A DNA stretch of 5,397 nt from Comamonadaceae bacterium (GTDB lineage: Bacteria; Pseudomonadota; Gammaproteobacteria; Burkholderiales; Burkholderiaceae_C): assembly GCA_947460065.1 (NCBI GenBank), contig CANHGF010000197.1, positions 1-5,397 on the forward strand, given 5' to 3'. A program made the translations under genes and the position numbers. Below are positions 1-5,090 of the stretch, in pieces (positions within the stretch are counted from its first letter, which is position 1; the number at the start of each line of letters is the position of its first letter). Under the pieces are notes generated by a model that saw only the letters and a list, made by a program, of their open reading frames with translations, made no database searches and had not been told where the DNA came from.

Positions 1-1020
1 CTGCGCTCTTTGCTGCCGGTAAGATCCGCCGGCTTCGTCGGGCACGTCGTCAAGCAGGGACAGCCCGCCCTCGATGGCGGCCGCGCCACGCGCCAAGGGG
101 CTGCTGACTTCGGCCAGGCTTTTGAGGGGTGCGATCAAGAGCAGCATGGCGGTGATGAAGGCGACGAATCCGCCAACGGTGGTGCTGCCTTGCGCACTCT
201 GAACCATGGCCACCGTGATCACCGCCGAAAGTGCAAGGGCCGACAGCACTTGGGTCAAGGCACTCATGCCGCCTTGAGCCACGACCGACTTCAGGGACAA
301 CTGGCGCAGCACATTGCTGAGCCTGGCAAATCTTCGGTTTTGCAAGGCCTGGGCCTGGTGCAGTCGAATGTCGCGCTGGGCCAGGACGTTTTCTTCGACC
401 ACGTAGGCCAGATTGACCGTGGCCGTTTGGGTCTCCTGGGTCAGGCGGTAGAGTCGCCCGGTCAGCCTGCGCACCATGAAGATCAGCGGCGGCAGAATCA
501 GCGCCACCACCAGGGTCAGGCGCCAGTTAAGGTAAATCAGGTAGGCCACTAGCGCCAGCAAGGTCAAGAAGTCGCGCACGGCTCTAATCAGCGCATTGAT
601 CAGCAGCGACGAGCCGTTTTGCACCTCGTAGACCACGGTGTTGGCCAGGGTGCTGGCGCTTTGTTCTTCGTACAGGCTCAGTTGGGCCCGTAGCATTTTT
701 GCGAACAAGGCATCACGAATTCTCTGCAAACCCAGATTAACGATGCGAGCCAGCGCGTATTGCGAGATGAAGCCAGCTGCGGCACGCAGGCCAAAAACCA
801 GCAACAAAAGGGCCGGAACATGCCACATGGGCACCCGACTCGAGCCCTGAAATCCCCGATCCAGTAGTGGCTTGAGCAGGGCCGGAATCATCGGTTCTGT
901 CGCCGCGGCCACCGCCGCGGCCAGGCCCGCCAGCAGCCAGGCGCCACGGGAGGCGCTAAAGTAGGGCCAGATTTTTGCCCATTGGCTGCGCGCACGCTGA
1001 TAGGCGGAAGAGGTGGTCAT
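1..1020 (-). CDS. msbA: MsbA-type lipid A/LPS flippase, N-terminal transmembrane part (3' end outside window)
   Basis: This is the membrane half of an ABC exporter that flips lipid A-core from the inner to the outer leaflet of the inner membrane. Read leftward from the ATG at 1020-1018, the frame stays open for 340 codons to base 1. I see about six hydrophobic segments, near residues 27-48, 66-88, 148-165, 169-184, 250-272 and 285-305. The segment TEPMIPALLKPLLDRGF (residues 41-57) and the later QETQTATVNLAYVVEENV and RDIRLHQAQ stretches match my memory of betaproteobacterial MsbA. Walker A, signature and Walker B motifs would lie beyond the window edge, so the ATPase half is unseen. The start gives a normal MsbA N-terminus, but no clear Shine-Dalgarno precedes it. 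The gene is divergent from the LPS glycosyltransferase, which supports an LPS role. Another type I ABC exporter is possible but less likely. Confidence 0.88.
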   Translation of the reverse strand, partial: MTTSSAYQRARSQWAKIWPYFSASRGAWLLAGLAAAVAAATEPMIPALLKPLLDRGFQGSSRVPMWHVPALLLLVFGLRAAAGFISQYALARIVNLGLQRIRDALFAKMLRAQLSLYEEQSASTLANTVVYEVQNGSSLLINALIRAVRDFLTLLALVAYLIYLNWRLTLVVALILPPLIFMVRRLTGRLYRLTQETQTATVNLAYVVEENVLAQRDIRLHQAQALQNRRFARLSNVLRQLSLKSVVAQGGMSALTQVLSALALSAVITVAMVQSAQGSTTVGGFVAFITAMLLLIAPLKSLAEVSSPLARGAAAIEGGLSLLDDVPDEAGGSYRQQRAQ

Positions 1021-1144
1021 GGGCGAGAGCTTGGGGCAAGGCCGACCGGGCTTGCAAAGATGCCTCAGCCGCTGGCCAGGCCGAGCTGCTCAGGGTCTGC
1101 CTGGCTCCTCGGTCGTTGCGGTTTTTGAGTTCGGTCAGTCGGCC

Positions 1145-1159
1145 AATGCTGGGCGCATT
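1145..1159. promoter_or_regulatory. Short dyad, possible operator
   Basis: AATGC and GCATT form a perfect 5-base inverted repeat around a 5-base spacer. It lies between the divergent msbA and glycosyltransferase genes, about 40 bases upstream of the candidate rightward -10 element. A regulator site is possible by position, but a 5-base arm is easily met by chance and I know no named factor for it. Confidence 0.15.
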
Positions 1160-1195
1160 ATCCGGCAGTCGCCGCTCACGGCTGGGCGTCGGCTC

Positions 1196-1204
1196 TGCTA
1201 TGCT
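1196..1204 (+). promoter_or_regulatory. Candidate extended -10 promoter for the glycosyltransferase-tolB run
   Basis: TGCTATGCT fits an extended -10 element: TG, one base, then TATGCT, which matches TATAAT at four of six positions. Transcription would begin near 1211, about 40 bases before the chosen GTG start at 1250. The -35 region is poor (CTCACG at 1175-1180), so the call depends on the TG extension. If real, it is the only promoter I can see ahead of the glycosyltransferase and tolB. Confidence 0.35.
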
Positions 1205-1249
1205 GGCCGCCATGCCTTGAACCCAGGCAGGCCAGCCCTGCCCCCGAGC

Positions 1250-2032
1250 GTGCCGAAGTTGTCCGTTACCGTCATCACCTTCAACGAGAGCCGAAACATC
1301 CAGGCCTGCCTGGCGTCGGTATCTTTTGCAGATCAGCGGGTTGTTCTGGACTCGGGTAGCACCGACTCGACGCTTGAACTTGCGCGCTCAGAAGGCGCTG
1401 AGGTGACCCAACTTGCCGATTGGCCCGGTTTTGGTCCACAGAAGAACCGGGCGCTGGACCTGGCCCAAGGCGATTGGGTGCTCTCCCTTGACGCCGATGA
1501 GCGTGTGTCGCCCGAATTGCGGGCTGAAATCGAGGACCAGCTCAGGCTTCATACCCACGAATCCGTGGCCTTCGAGATTCCTCGGCTCACGCAATTTTGT
1601 GGCGTTTGGATCCGGCATTGCGGTTGGACGCCGGACCATGTGCTGCGACTGTTCAGGCGGGGTCAGGCCCGGTTCAGTGACGATCTGGTGCATGAGTCAT
1701 TGCGAACGGTGGAGCCAGGGGTGCGGATAGTGCGTCTGCGCCACCCCCTGTTGCACTACAGCTACCCCACGCCCGACCATTACTGGCGCAAGCTCGAGCG
1801 CTACAGCCGAGATTGGGCGCGTCAGCGTCATGCCCGGGGCCAATCGGCCTCCATGGGCCGGGCGGCGGTTTCGGGGCTGGCCGCCTTTTTACGCAGTTAT
1901 CTATTTCGTTTGGGTTTTCTCGATGGTGCGATGGGCTTCGCAGTGTGTACTATGCAGGCCCAGGCAGCGTTTGGGAAGTATTTCGAGCTCTATTGTTTGA
2001 GTCGTCAAGGTGCAACAGAACAATCTCAATGA
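1250..2032 (+). CDS. Family 2 glycosyltransferase, WaaE/KdtX-like (LPS core)
   Basis: This is a GT-A fold inverting glycosyltransferase, probably adding a sugar to the LPS inner core at the cytoplasmic face of the inner membrane. With a GTG start at 1250 it has 260 residues, the usual WaaE size. SVTVITFNES (residues 5-14) opens the nucleotide-sugar domain, DSGSTD is at 34-39, the metal-binding DAD is at 81-83 within SLDADER, and the acceptor-side motif LVHES is at 146-150. The C-terminal tail has a hydrophobic or amphipathic stretch around FLRSYLFRLGFLDG, as in membrane-attached WaaE relatives. The frame runs upstream to 1013, but that would overlap divergent msbA and add unrelated residues. 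GTG 1250 or TTG 1259 are the sensible starts, and neither has a strong Shine-Dalgarno. The 3' end overlaps tolB. Donor and acceptor sugars cannot be read from sequence. Confidence 0.85.
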   Translation: MPKLSVTVITFNESRNIQACLASVSFADQRVVLDSGSTDSTLELARSEGAEVTQLADWPGFGPQKNRALDLAQGDWVLSLDADERVSPELRAEIEDQLRLHTHESVAFEIPRLTQFCGVWIRHCGWTPDHVLRLFRRGQARFSDDLVHESLRTVEPGVRIVRLRHPLLHYSYPTPDHYWRKLERYSRDWARQRHARGQSASMGRAAVSGLAAFLRSYLFRLGFLDGAMGFAVCTMQAQAAFGKYFELYCLSRQGATEQSQ

Positions 2033-3335
2033 ATTGGTGGATTCAGGCCCGCAGCGACGCCGCTGGCTGGTCGGTGCGGGAGCCTGTGGGCTATTGACCG
2101 TCGCAGCGCCGGCCTTGGCGCAGTTTCGCGTGGAGGTCTCCGGTCTGGGGGCAGCCCAGCTGCCGATTGCCCTGCCGGTCTTGCGGGGGGAAGCGTCCGC
2201 GCCCCACAAGATCAGCGCCATTGTGCGCGCCGACCTTGAACGCAGCGGCATGTTTCGCTCCGTTGATGCGACTGGGGTCAACAATATCGACGAAACCAGC
2301 GCCCTCAATGCCAACCTTTGGCGCCAAAAGGGGGCAGATTTTGCAGTGGCCGGAAGCGTGCTGGCCTTGGCCAACGGCACTTATGACGTGCGTTTTCGGC
2401 TCTGGGACGTGGTTCGGGGCACTGACCACCTCGGTGGTCTGTCCTTTGCCGTCCCTCCCTCTGAAATGCGCTTGGTGGCGCACCGCATCGCTGATTTCAT
2501 TTATGAAAAGCTGACCGGCGACAAGGGCGTCTTTGCCACCCGTATCGCTTATGTGACACGTTCGCCCCAGCGCTATAACCTCTGGGTGGCCGACTCTGAT
2601 GGCGAGAACGCCCAATCGGCCTTTGCCAGCCCCGAACCCTTCATTTCTCCTTCATGGTCGCCCACTGGCGCGCAACTGGCCTACGTATCCTTTGAGTCGC
2701 GCAAGCCAGTGATTTATTCCCATGAGCTGGCCTCTGGACGCAGGCGTCTGCTGGCCAACTTCAGGGGCTCGAACAGCGCTCCGGCCTGGACCGCCGACGG
2801 GCGGCAGATTGTGGCCACGCTCAGCCGCGATGGCGGCTCGCAAATCTATGTCATGGACGCAGCAGGCGGTGGCGAGCCCAGGCGACTGACGCAGTCCAGC
2901 AGCATAGATACCGAGCCGACCTGCTCGCCCGACGGGCGCTTGATTTATTTCGTGAGCGACCGTGGCGGCTCGCCCCAGATCTATCGGATGCCGATTGGGG
3001 GTGGAAGTGCAGAGCGGGTGACCTTTGGCGGCAACTACAACATCTCGCCGGCGCTCAGTCCGGATGGCAAGACCATGGCGTTTATTTCCCGGGTCGGCGG
3101 CGCCTACAAGCTGCACCTGATGGATCTGGCCAGCTCCGCCATCACAGCGCTGACCGACACGGCCAGCGACGAAAGTCCGAGTTTTTCACCCAACGGCCGC
3201 CTCGTTCTCTATGCCACCGTGCTGCAGGGGCGCGAGGCCTTGATGACCACCACCCTGGACGGGCGCATCAAGGCCCGCCTTTCGGGTCAAAGTGGCGACA
3301 TCCGCGAGCCCGATTGGGGGCCATTTGTCCGCTAG
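2010..3335 (+). CDS. tolB: Tol-Pal system periplasmic beta-propeller protein TolB
   Basis: TolB is the periplasmic protein that binds Pal and is pulled off it by TolA, coupling proton-driven TolQRA to outer-membrane constriction. The 441 residues are close to the usual 430. Residues 1-37 form a signal peptide with a triple arginine (QRRRWLVGAG, 15-24), a hydrophobic stretch and an ALA|Q cleavage site. The N-terminal domain starts with FRVEVSGLG (39-47). From about residue 178 there are propeller repeats: SPSWSPTG, APAWTADG, EPTCSPDG, SPALSPDG, SPSFSPNG, and the closing IREPDWGPF near 431-439. The start is GTG 2010, 23 bases inside the glycosyltransferase gene, with only weak purine signals ahead of it. 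TTG 2034 or GTG 2037 would also keep the signal peptide. The overlap suggests translational coupling. No tolA lies upstream, which is unusual. Family assignment is firm. Confidence 0.96.
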   Translation: MQQNNLNELVDSGPQRRRWLVGAGACGLLTVAAPALAQFRVEVSGLGAAQLPIALPVLRGEASAPHKISAIVRADLERSGMFRSVDATGVNNIDETSALNANLWRQKGADFAVAGSVLALANGTYDVRFRLWDVVRGTDHLGGLSFAVPPSEMRLVAHRIADFIYEKLTGDKGVFATRIAYVTRSPQRYNLWVADSDGENAQSAFASPEPFISPSWSPTGAQLAYVSFESRKPVIYSHELASGRRRLLANFRGSNSAPAWTADGRQIVATLSRDGGSQIYVMDAAGGGEPRRLTQSSSIDTEPTCSPDGRLIYFVSDRGGSPQIYRMPIGGGSAERVTFGGNYNISPALSPDGKTMAFISRVGGAYKLHLMDLASSAITALTDTASDESPSFSPNGRLVLYATVLQGREALMTTTLDGRIKARLSGQSGDIREPDWGPFVR

Positions 3336-3343
3336 GCTATGCT
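3314..3343 (+). promoter_or_regulatory. Weak candidate promoter at the tolB-pal junction
   Basis: TTGGGG (3314-3319) and TATGCT (3338-3343) are 18 bases apart and would give a transcript starting about 35 bases before pal. Each hexamer matches the sigma-70 consensus only partly (three and four of six). The -35 box lies inside the tolB C-terminal codons. The TATGCT hexamer is the same as in the candidate promoter before the glycosyltransferase. An extra pal promoter would make sense because Pal is needed in large amounts, but this is weak evidence. Confidence 0.2.
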
Positions 3344-3372
3344 GGATCGGCCCTGGATTGACAGTTTTAAAT

Positions 3373-3380
3373 AGGAGGAG
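3373..3380 (+). promoter_or_regulatory. Strong Shine-Dalgarno site of pal
   Basis: AGGAGGAG is a near-perfect ribosome binding site, by far the strongest in the window. It is followed by TTG, ATG, ATG in the same frame at 3381, 3384 and 3387. The spacing from AGGAGG is 5 bases to ATG 3384 and 8 bases to ATG 3387, so either ATG is a good start, while the TTG is too close. Confidence 0.75.
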
Positions 3381-3383
3381 TTG

Positions 3384-4001
3384 ATGATGAGAGGAAACAG
3401 CTACAAATACATCGGTCTGATCGCCTTGAGCCTAGCGCTTGCGGCTTGCGGATCGAGTGTCAAGCTCAATGACGTGCCGGTTGAGGACCGCTCTGCGGCC
3501 AGCTCCGCTGCGGCCGATGCAGCAGCGGCAGCGCGCGCAGCCGCCCAAGGTTCGGGCGCCTCCAGTGGCAGCGCGGGCGCTTCAGCAGGCGCTTCAGCGG
3601 GCGGTGTGCAGAGCCGCGCTGTGGTGCCGGTGGAGCTCACTCCCCGTAACGTGCCGGCAGCTGCGCCCACCCAGCTGGCCAGGGTGATCTATTTCGACTT
3701 TGACAGTTTCGTCATCAGGCCCGAGGGCGAGGCGGTGATCGAGAGCCATGCCCGTTTCCTGTCCACCAACAAGAGCCGCACGATCGCGGTCGAAGGACAT
3801 ACCGACGAGCGCGGCGGCCGTGAGTACAACCTGGCACTCGGTCAAAAGCGAGCCGAGGCGGTTCGCCGCCGTTTGGTTTTGCTGGGCGTAGGAGAGGGTC
3901 AGGTTGAGGCTGTGAGCTTTGGCAAGGAAAAACCGGCTGCCAGCGGAGCTGACGAGGCGTCCTTCGAAAAGAATCGTCGCGCTGAAATTACCTATCGGTG
4001 A
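3384..4001 (+). CDS. pal: Peptidoglycan-associated outer-membrane lipoprotein Pal
   Basis: Pal anchors the outer membrane to peptidoglycan and is released or captured by TolB. From ATG 3384 it has 205 residues. The lipoprotein signal ends in the lipobox LAAC with Cys22. Gly at +2 instead of Asp suggests passage to the outer membrane. Residues about 36-78 are an Ala/Ser/Gly-rich flexible linker. The OmpA-like domain begins near residue 99 with RVIYFDFDSF and carries EGHTDERGG (137-145) and YNLALGQKRAEAV (148-160). By family alignment Asp141 and Arg156 are the residues that bind diaminopimelate. The protein is longer than the E. coli one (about 173) chiefly because of the linker. It follows tolB by 48 bases, has its own strong ribosome binding site and is followed closely by cpoB. 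The start may instead be ATG 3387. Confidence 0.96.
   Translation: MMRGNSYKYIGLIALSLALAACGSSVKLNDVPVEDRSAASSAAADAAAAARAAAQGSGASSGSAGASAGASAGGVQSRAVVPVELTPRNVPAAAPTQLARVIYFDFDSFVIRPEGEAVIESHARFLSTNKSRTIAVEGHTDERGGREYNLALGQKRAEAVRRRLVLLGVGEGQVEAVSFGKEKPAASGADEASFEKNRRAEITYR
3576..3599 (+). repeat. 12-base tandem duplication in the Pal linker
   Basis: Two adjacent 12-base units starting GGCGCTTCAGC differ only in the last base (A or G). They are in frame and encode Gly-Ala-Ser-Ala twice (residues 65-72 of Pal) within the low-complexity linker between lipid anchor and peptidoglycan-binding domain. The near identity at synonymous sites points to a recent duplication. Confidence 0.7.
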
Positions 4002-4006
4002 CAGAC

Positions 4007-5011
4007 ATGGCTGCCTTCTCGATGCGGCGGGCCGCGGCCCTGGTTCTGATGACGGTGTCTCTGGGCGCCCAGGCAGCCCTGTTTGCTGACGATGAGGCGC
4101 GCCAGGAGATCATCAAGCTGCGGCCGCAGGTGGAAAATCTGCGTCGCTCCTTGGCTGTGGTGACAGAAGAGCTTCGCAAAAGTGAAGAGGCTCGTCGCAG
4201 CTCCGAGGCACAGCAGTCGCAGGCTCAGGTTCAACAGCAGCAGGCTCAGGCTCAACAGCAGCAGGAGGCGCTCCAGCTCATGCGCAACGCCATGGCCAAG
4301 TCTGCCGACGACCAGGCGCAGCTCAGGCGAGGCTTGCTGGAATTGGCCAATCAGTTGGAAACCCTGCGCCGTGAATTAAGCCAACTGCGCGGCGAAAACG
4401 AGCAAATGGTTCACTTTGTGGCTGGGGTGCAGCGGGGTCTGCAAGACATGAAGCGCGGCCAGGCCGACTTGCAGATGGCCATCGATGGTGTGCGCAGCAA
4501 CATCGATGGAGTGCGCAGCAACATCGGCGAGATGCAGCGCAACGTCAACGATGTCAGCTCCGGGGTTGATGCGCGCATTCGGCGCATCGAGCCGGTGAAG
4601 GTCAGCGTTGATGGCCGGGAGATCGAGGCCTTGCCGGCCGAGATCAGTGCTTTTGATGCGGCTTTGGCCGTTTTGCGCAAAGGCGAATTCGCGGCCGCTC
4701 GAACCGCGTTCGAGCAGTTTCAAACGCGTTACCCGACCAGTGGATACCGCTCGTCAGCGCTCTACTGGCTGGGTAATGCTCAGTACGCCACACGTGAATA
4801 CAAGGAGGCGATGGGCAGCTTGCGCAGGATGCTGCAATTGGCTCCCGATCATCCTCGTGCTGCGGAGGCGATGCTGACCATTGCCAATTGCCAGATCGAA
4901 CTCAAGGAGCCCCGCGCTACGGTGCGCCGCACGCTGGAAGATCTGGTCAAGTCCTATCCGCAGGACGAAGCCGCAGCGACTGCCAAGGAGCGCTTGTCCA
5001 AGCTCAAATAG
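4007..5011 (+). CDS. cpoB: Cell division coordinator CpoB (YbgF), Tol-Pal associated
   Basis: CpoB is a periplasmic protein that links Tol-Pal constriction with septal peptidoglycan synthesis by PBP1B in E. coli. From ATG 4007 it has 334 residues, against 263 in E. coli. The signal peptide ends GAQA|ALFADDEAR (cleavage after residue 23), matching the conserved mature N-terminus. Residues about 30-200 are predicted coiled coil, interrupted and enlarged by a Gln-rich stretch (72-86) and by a heptad array (159-186). Then come EPVKVSVDGREIEALPAE and a C-terminal TPR domain from about residue 214, including KGEFAAARTAF, YWLGNAQYATREYKEA, ANCQIELKE and a final KERLSKLK. It follows pal by 5 bases. 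A GTG at 3998 gives a start overlapping the pal stop by 4 bases and is a real alternative, and ATG 4022 is a third. All three keep the signal peptide. Confidence 0.94.
   Translation: MAAFSMRRAAALVLMTVSLGAQAALFADDEARQEIIKLRPQVENLRRSLAVVTEELRKSEEARRSSEAQQSQAQVQQQQAQAQQQQEALQLMRNAMAKSADDQAQLRRGLLELANQLETLRRELSQLRGENEQMVHFVAGVQRGLQDMKRGQADLQMAIDGVRSNIDGVRSNIGEMQRNVNDVSSGVDARIRRIEPVKVSVDGREIEALPAEISAFDAALAVLRKGEFAAARTAFEQFQTRYPTSGYRSSALYWLGNAQYATREYKEAMGSLRRMLQLAPDHPRAAEAMLTIANCQIELKEPRATVRRTLEDLVKSYPQDEAAATAKERLSKLK
4220..4261 (+). repeat. 21-base tandem duplication, Gln-rich heptad in CpoB
   Basis: Two adjacent 21-base units, each beginning CAGGCTCAGG, differ at one position (T or C at the eleventh base). 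They are in frame and encode QAQVQQQ and QAQAQQQ (residues 72-85 of CpoB). The unit is exactly seven codons, so each copy adds one coiled-coil heptad. The preceding codons (CAGCAGTCG) look like a partial, older copy. Confidence 0.85.
4481..4564 (+). repeat. Heptad-coding tandem array in CpoB (21-base units)
   Basis: The first two units (4481-4501 and 4502-4522) are identical except for one third-position base and encode IDGVRSN twice. The next two 21-base units are diverged and encode IGEMQRN and VNDVSSG. Hydrophobic residues sit at the first and fourth position of every unit (I/V, I/M, V/V), the a and d pattern of a coiled coil. The array spans residues 159-186 of CpoB, just before the conserved EPVKV segment that leads to the TPR domain. 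Confidence 0.85.
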
Positions 5012-5043
5012 GCTTGGTGCGGCCCTTAACTTTGCGCGGCATT

Positions 5044-5070
5044 GCGCCTGACCGCTCGCGGTCTGGGCGC
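5044..5070. repeat. GC-rich imperfect hairpin after cpoB
   Basis: GACCG (5050-5054) pairs with CGGTC (5059-5063) around a CTCG loop. Beyond a T-T mismatch, GCGCC (5044-5048) pairs with GGGCGC (5065-5070) with one bulged G. That gives about ten base pairs of strong stem, 32 bases after the cpoB stop. No run of T follows, so it is not a classical intrinsic terminator. It could protect the 3' end of the tolB-pal-cpoB message, or be a regulator site for the next gene. Function is unknown. Confidence 0.45.
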
Positions 5071-5078
5071 CAGCGGCC

Positions 5079-5084
5079 TAAAAT
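5079..5084 (+). promoter_or_regulatory. Candidate -10 box for the YeeE/YedE gene, possibly leaderless
   Basis: TAAAAT matches the sigma-70 -10 consensus at five of six positions and ends 6 bases before the ATG at 5091. Transcription would begin at or within a few bases of the start codon. Consistent with a leaderless message, there is no Shine-Dalgarno in the few bases between. The -35 region at the usual spacing (TCGCGG, 5056-5061) is poor and falls inside the hairpin. Confidence 0.35.
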
Positions 5085-5090
5085 TCAGTG

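Larger units (their letters stand above)
1021..1249. other. Divergent intergenic region between msbA and the glycosyltransferase
   Basis: These 229 bases separate two genes that point away from each other, so they should carry promoters for both. The plus-strand frame of the glycosyltransferase stays open through the whole region, but the encoded residues show no family similarity and the only upstream ATG in that frame overlaps msbA, so I treat it as noncoding. I see a plausible extended -10 element for the rightward gene and a short dyad, both listed separately. I could not find a convincing sigma-70 promoter for msbA on the minus strand. Confidence 0.6.

Noticed and set aside
10..552. Long plus-strand open frame of 180 codons opposite msbA
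   Set aside because: The minus-strand frame reads as a clean MsbA membrane domain. The plus-strand product is rich in Gln, His and Gly, as expected for the antisense of a GC-rich gene, and has no recognisable domain.
1013..1249. Extending the glycosyltransferase start to 1013
   Set aside because: This would overlap the divergent msbA start and add 79 residues with no family resemblance. Family members begin just before the SVTVITFNE motif.
2029..2097. ATG at the glycosyltransferase-tolB overlap as a tolB start
   Set aside because: This ATG is in a different frame and stops after 22 codons. tolB coding sequence is in the GTG 2010 frame.
2091..2615. Antisense open frame of 174 codons inside tolB
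   Set aside because: It lies fully opposite strongly conserved TolB coding sequence, and its translation resembles no family known to me.
2652..3116. Antisense open frame of 154 codons inside tolB
   Set aside because: It is a shadow of the propeller-repeat coding sequence and has no domain or ribosome binding site of its own.
3358..3363. Perfect TTGACA -35 hexamer just before pal
   Set aside because: The matching -10 position (3381-3386, TTGATG) falls on the pal start codons and does not resemble TATAAT. It would also separate the strong Shine-Dalgarno from the transcript.
4211..4266. CAG-rich stretch as a trinucleotide repeat element
   Set aside because: The CAG/CAA codons are better explained as a 21-base tandem duplication encoding a Gln-rich coiled-coil heptad within cpoB than as a separate microsatellite.
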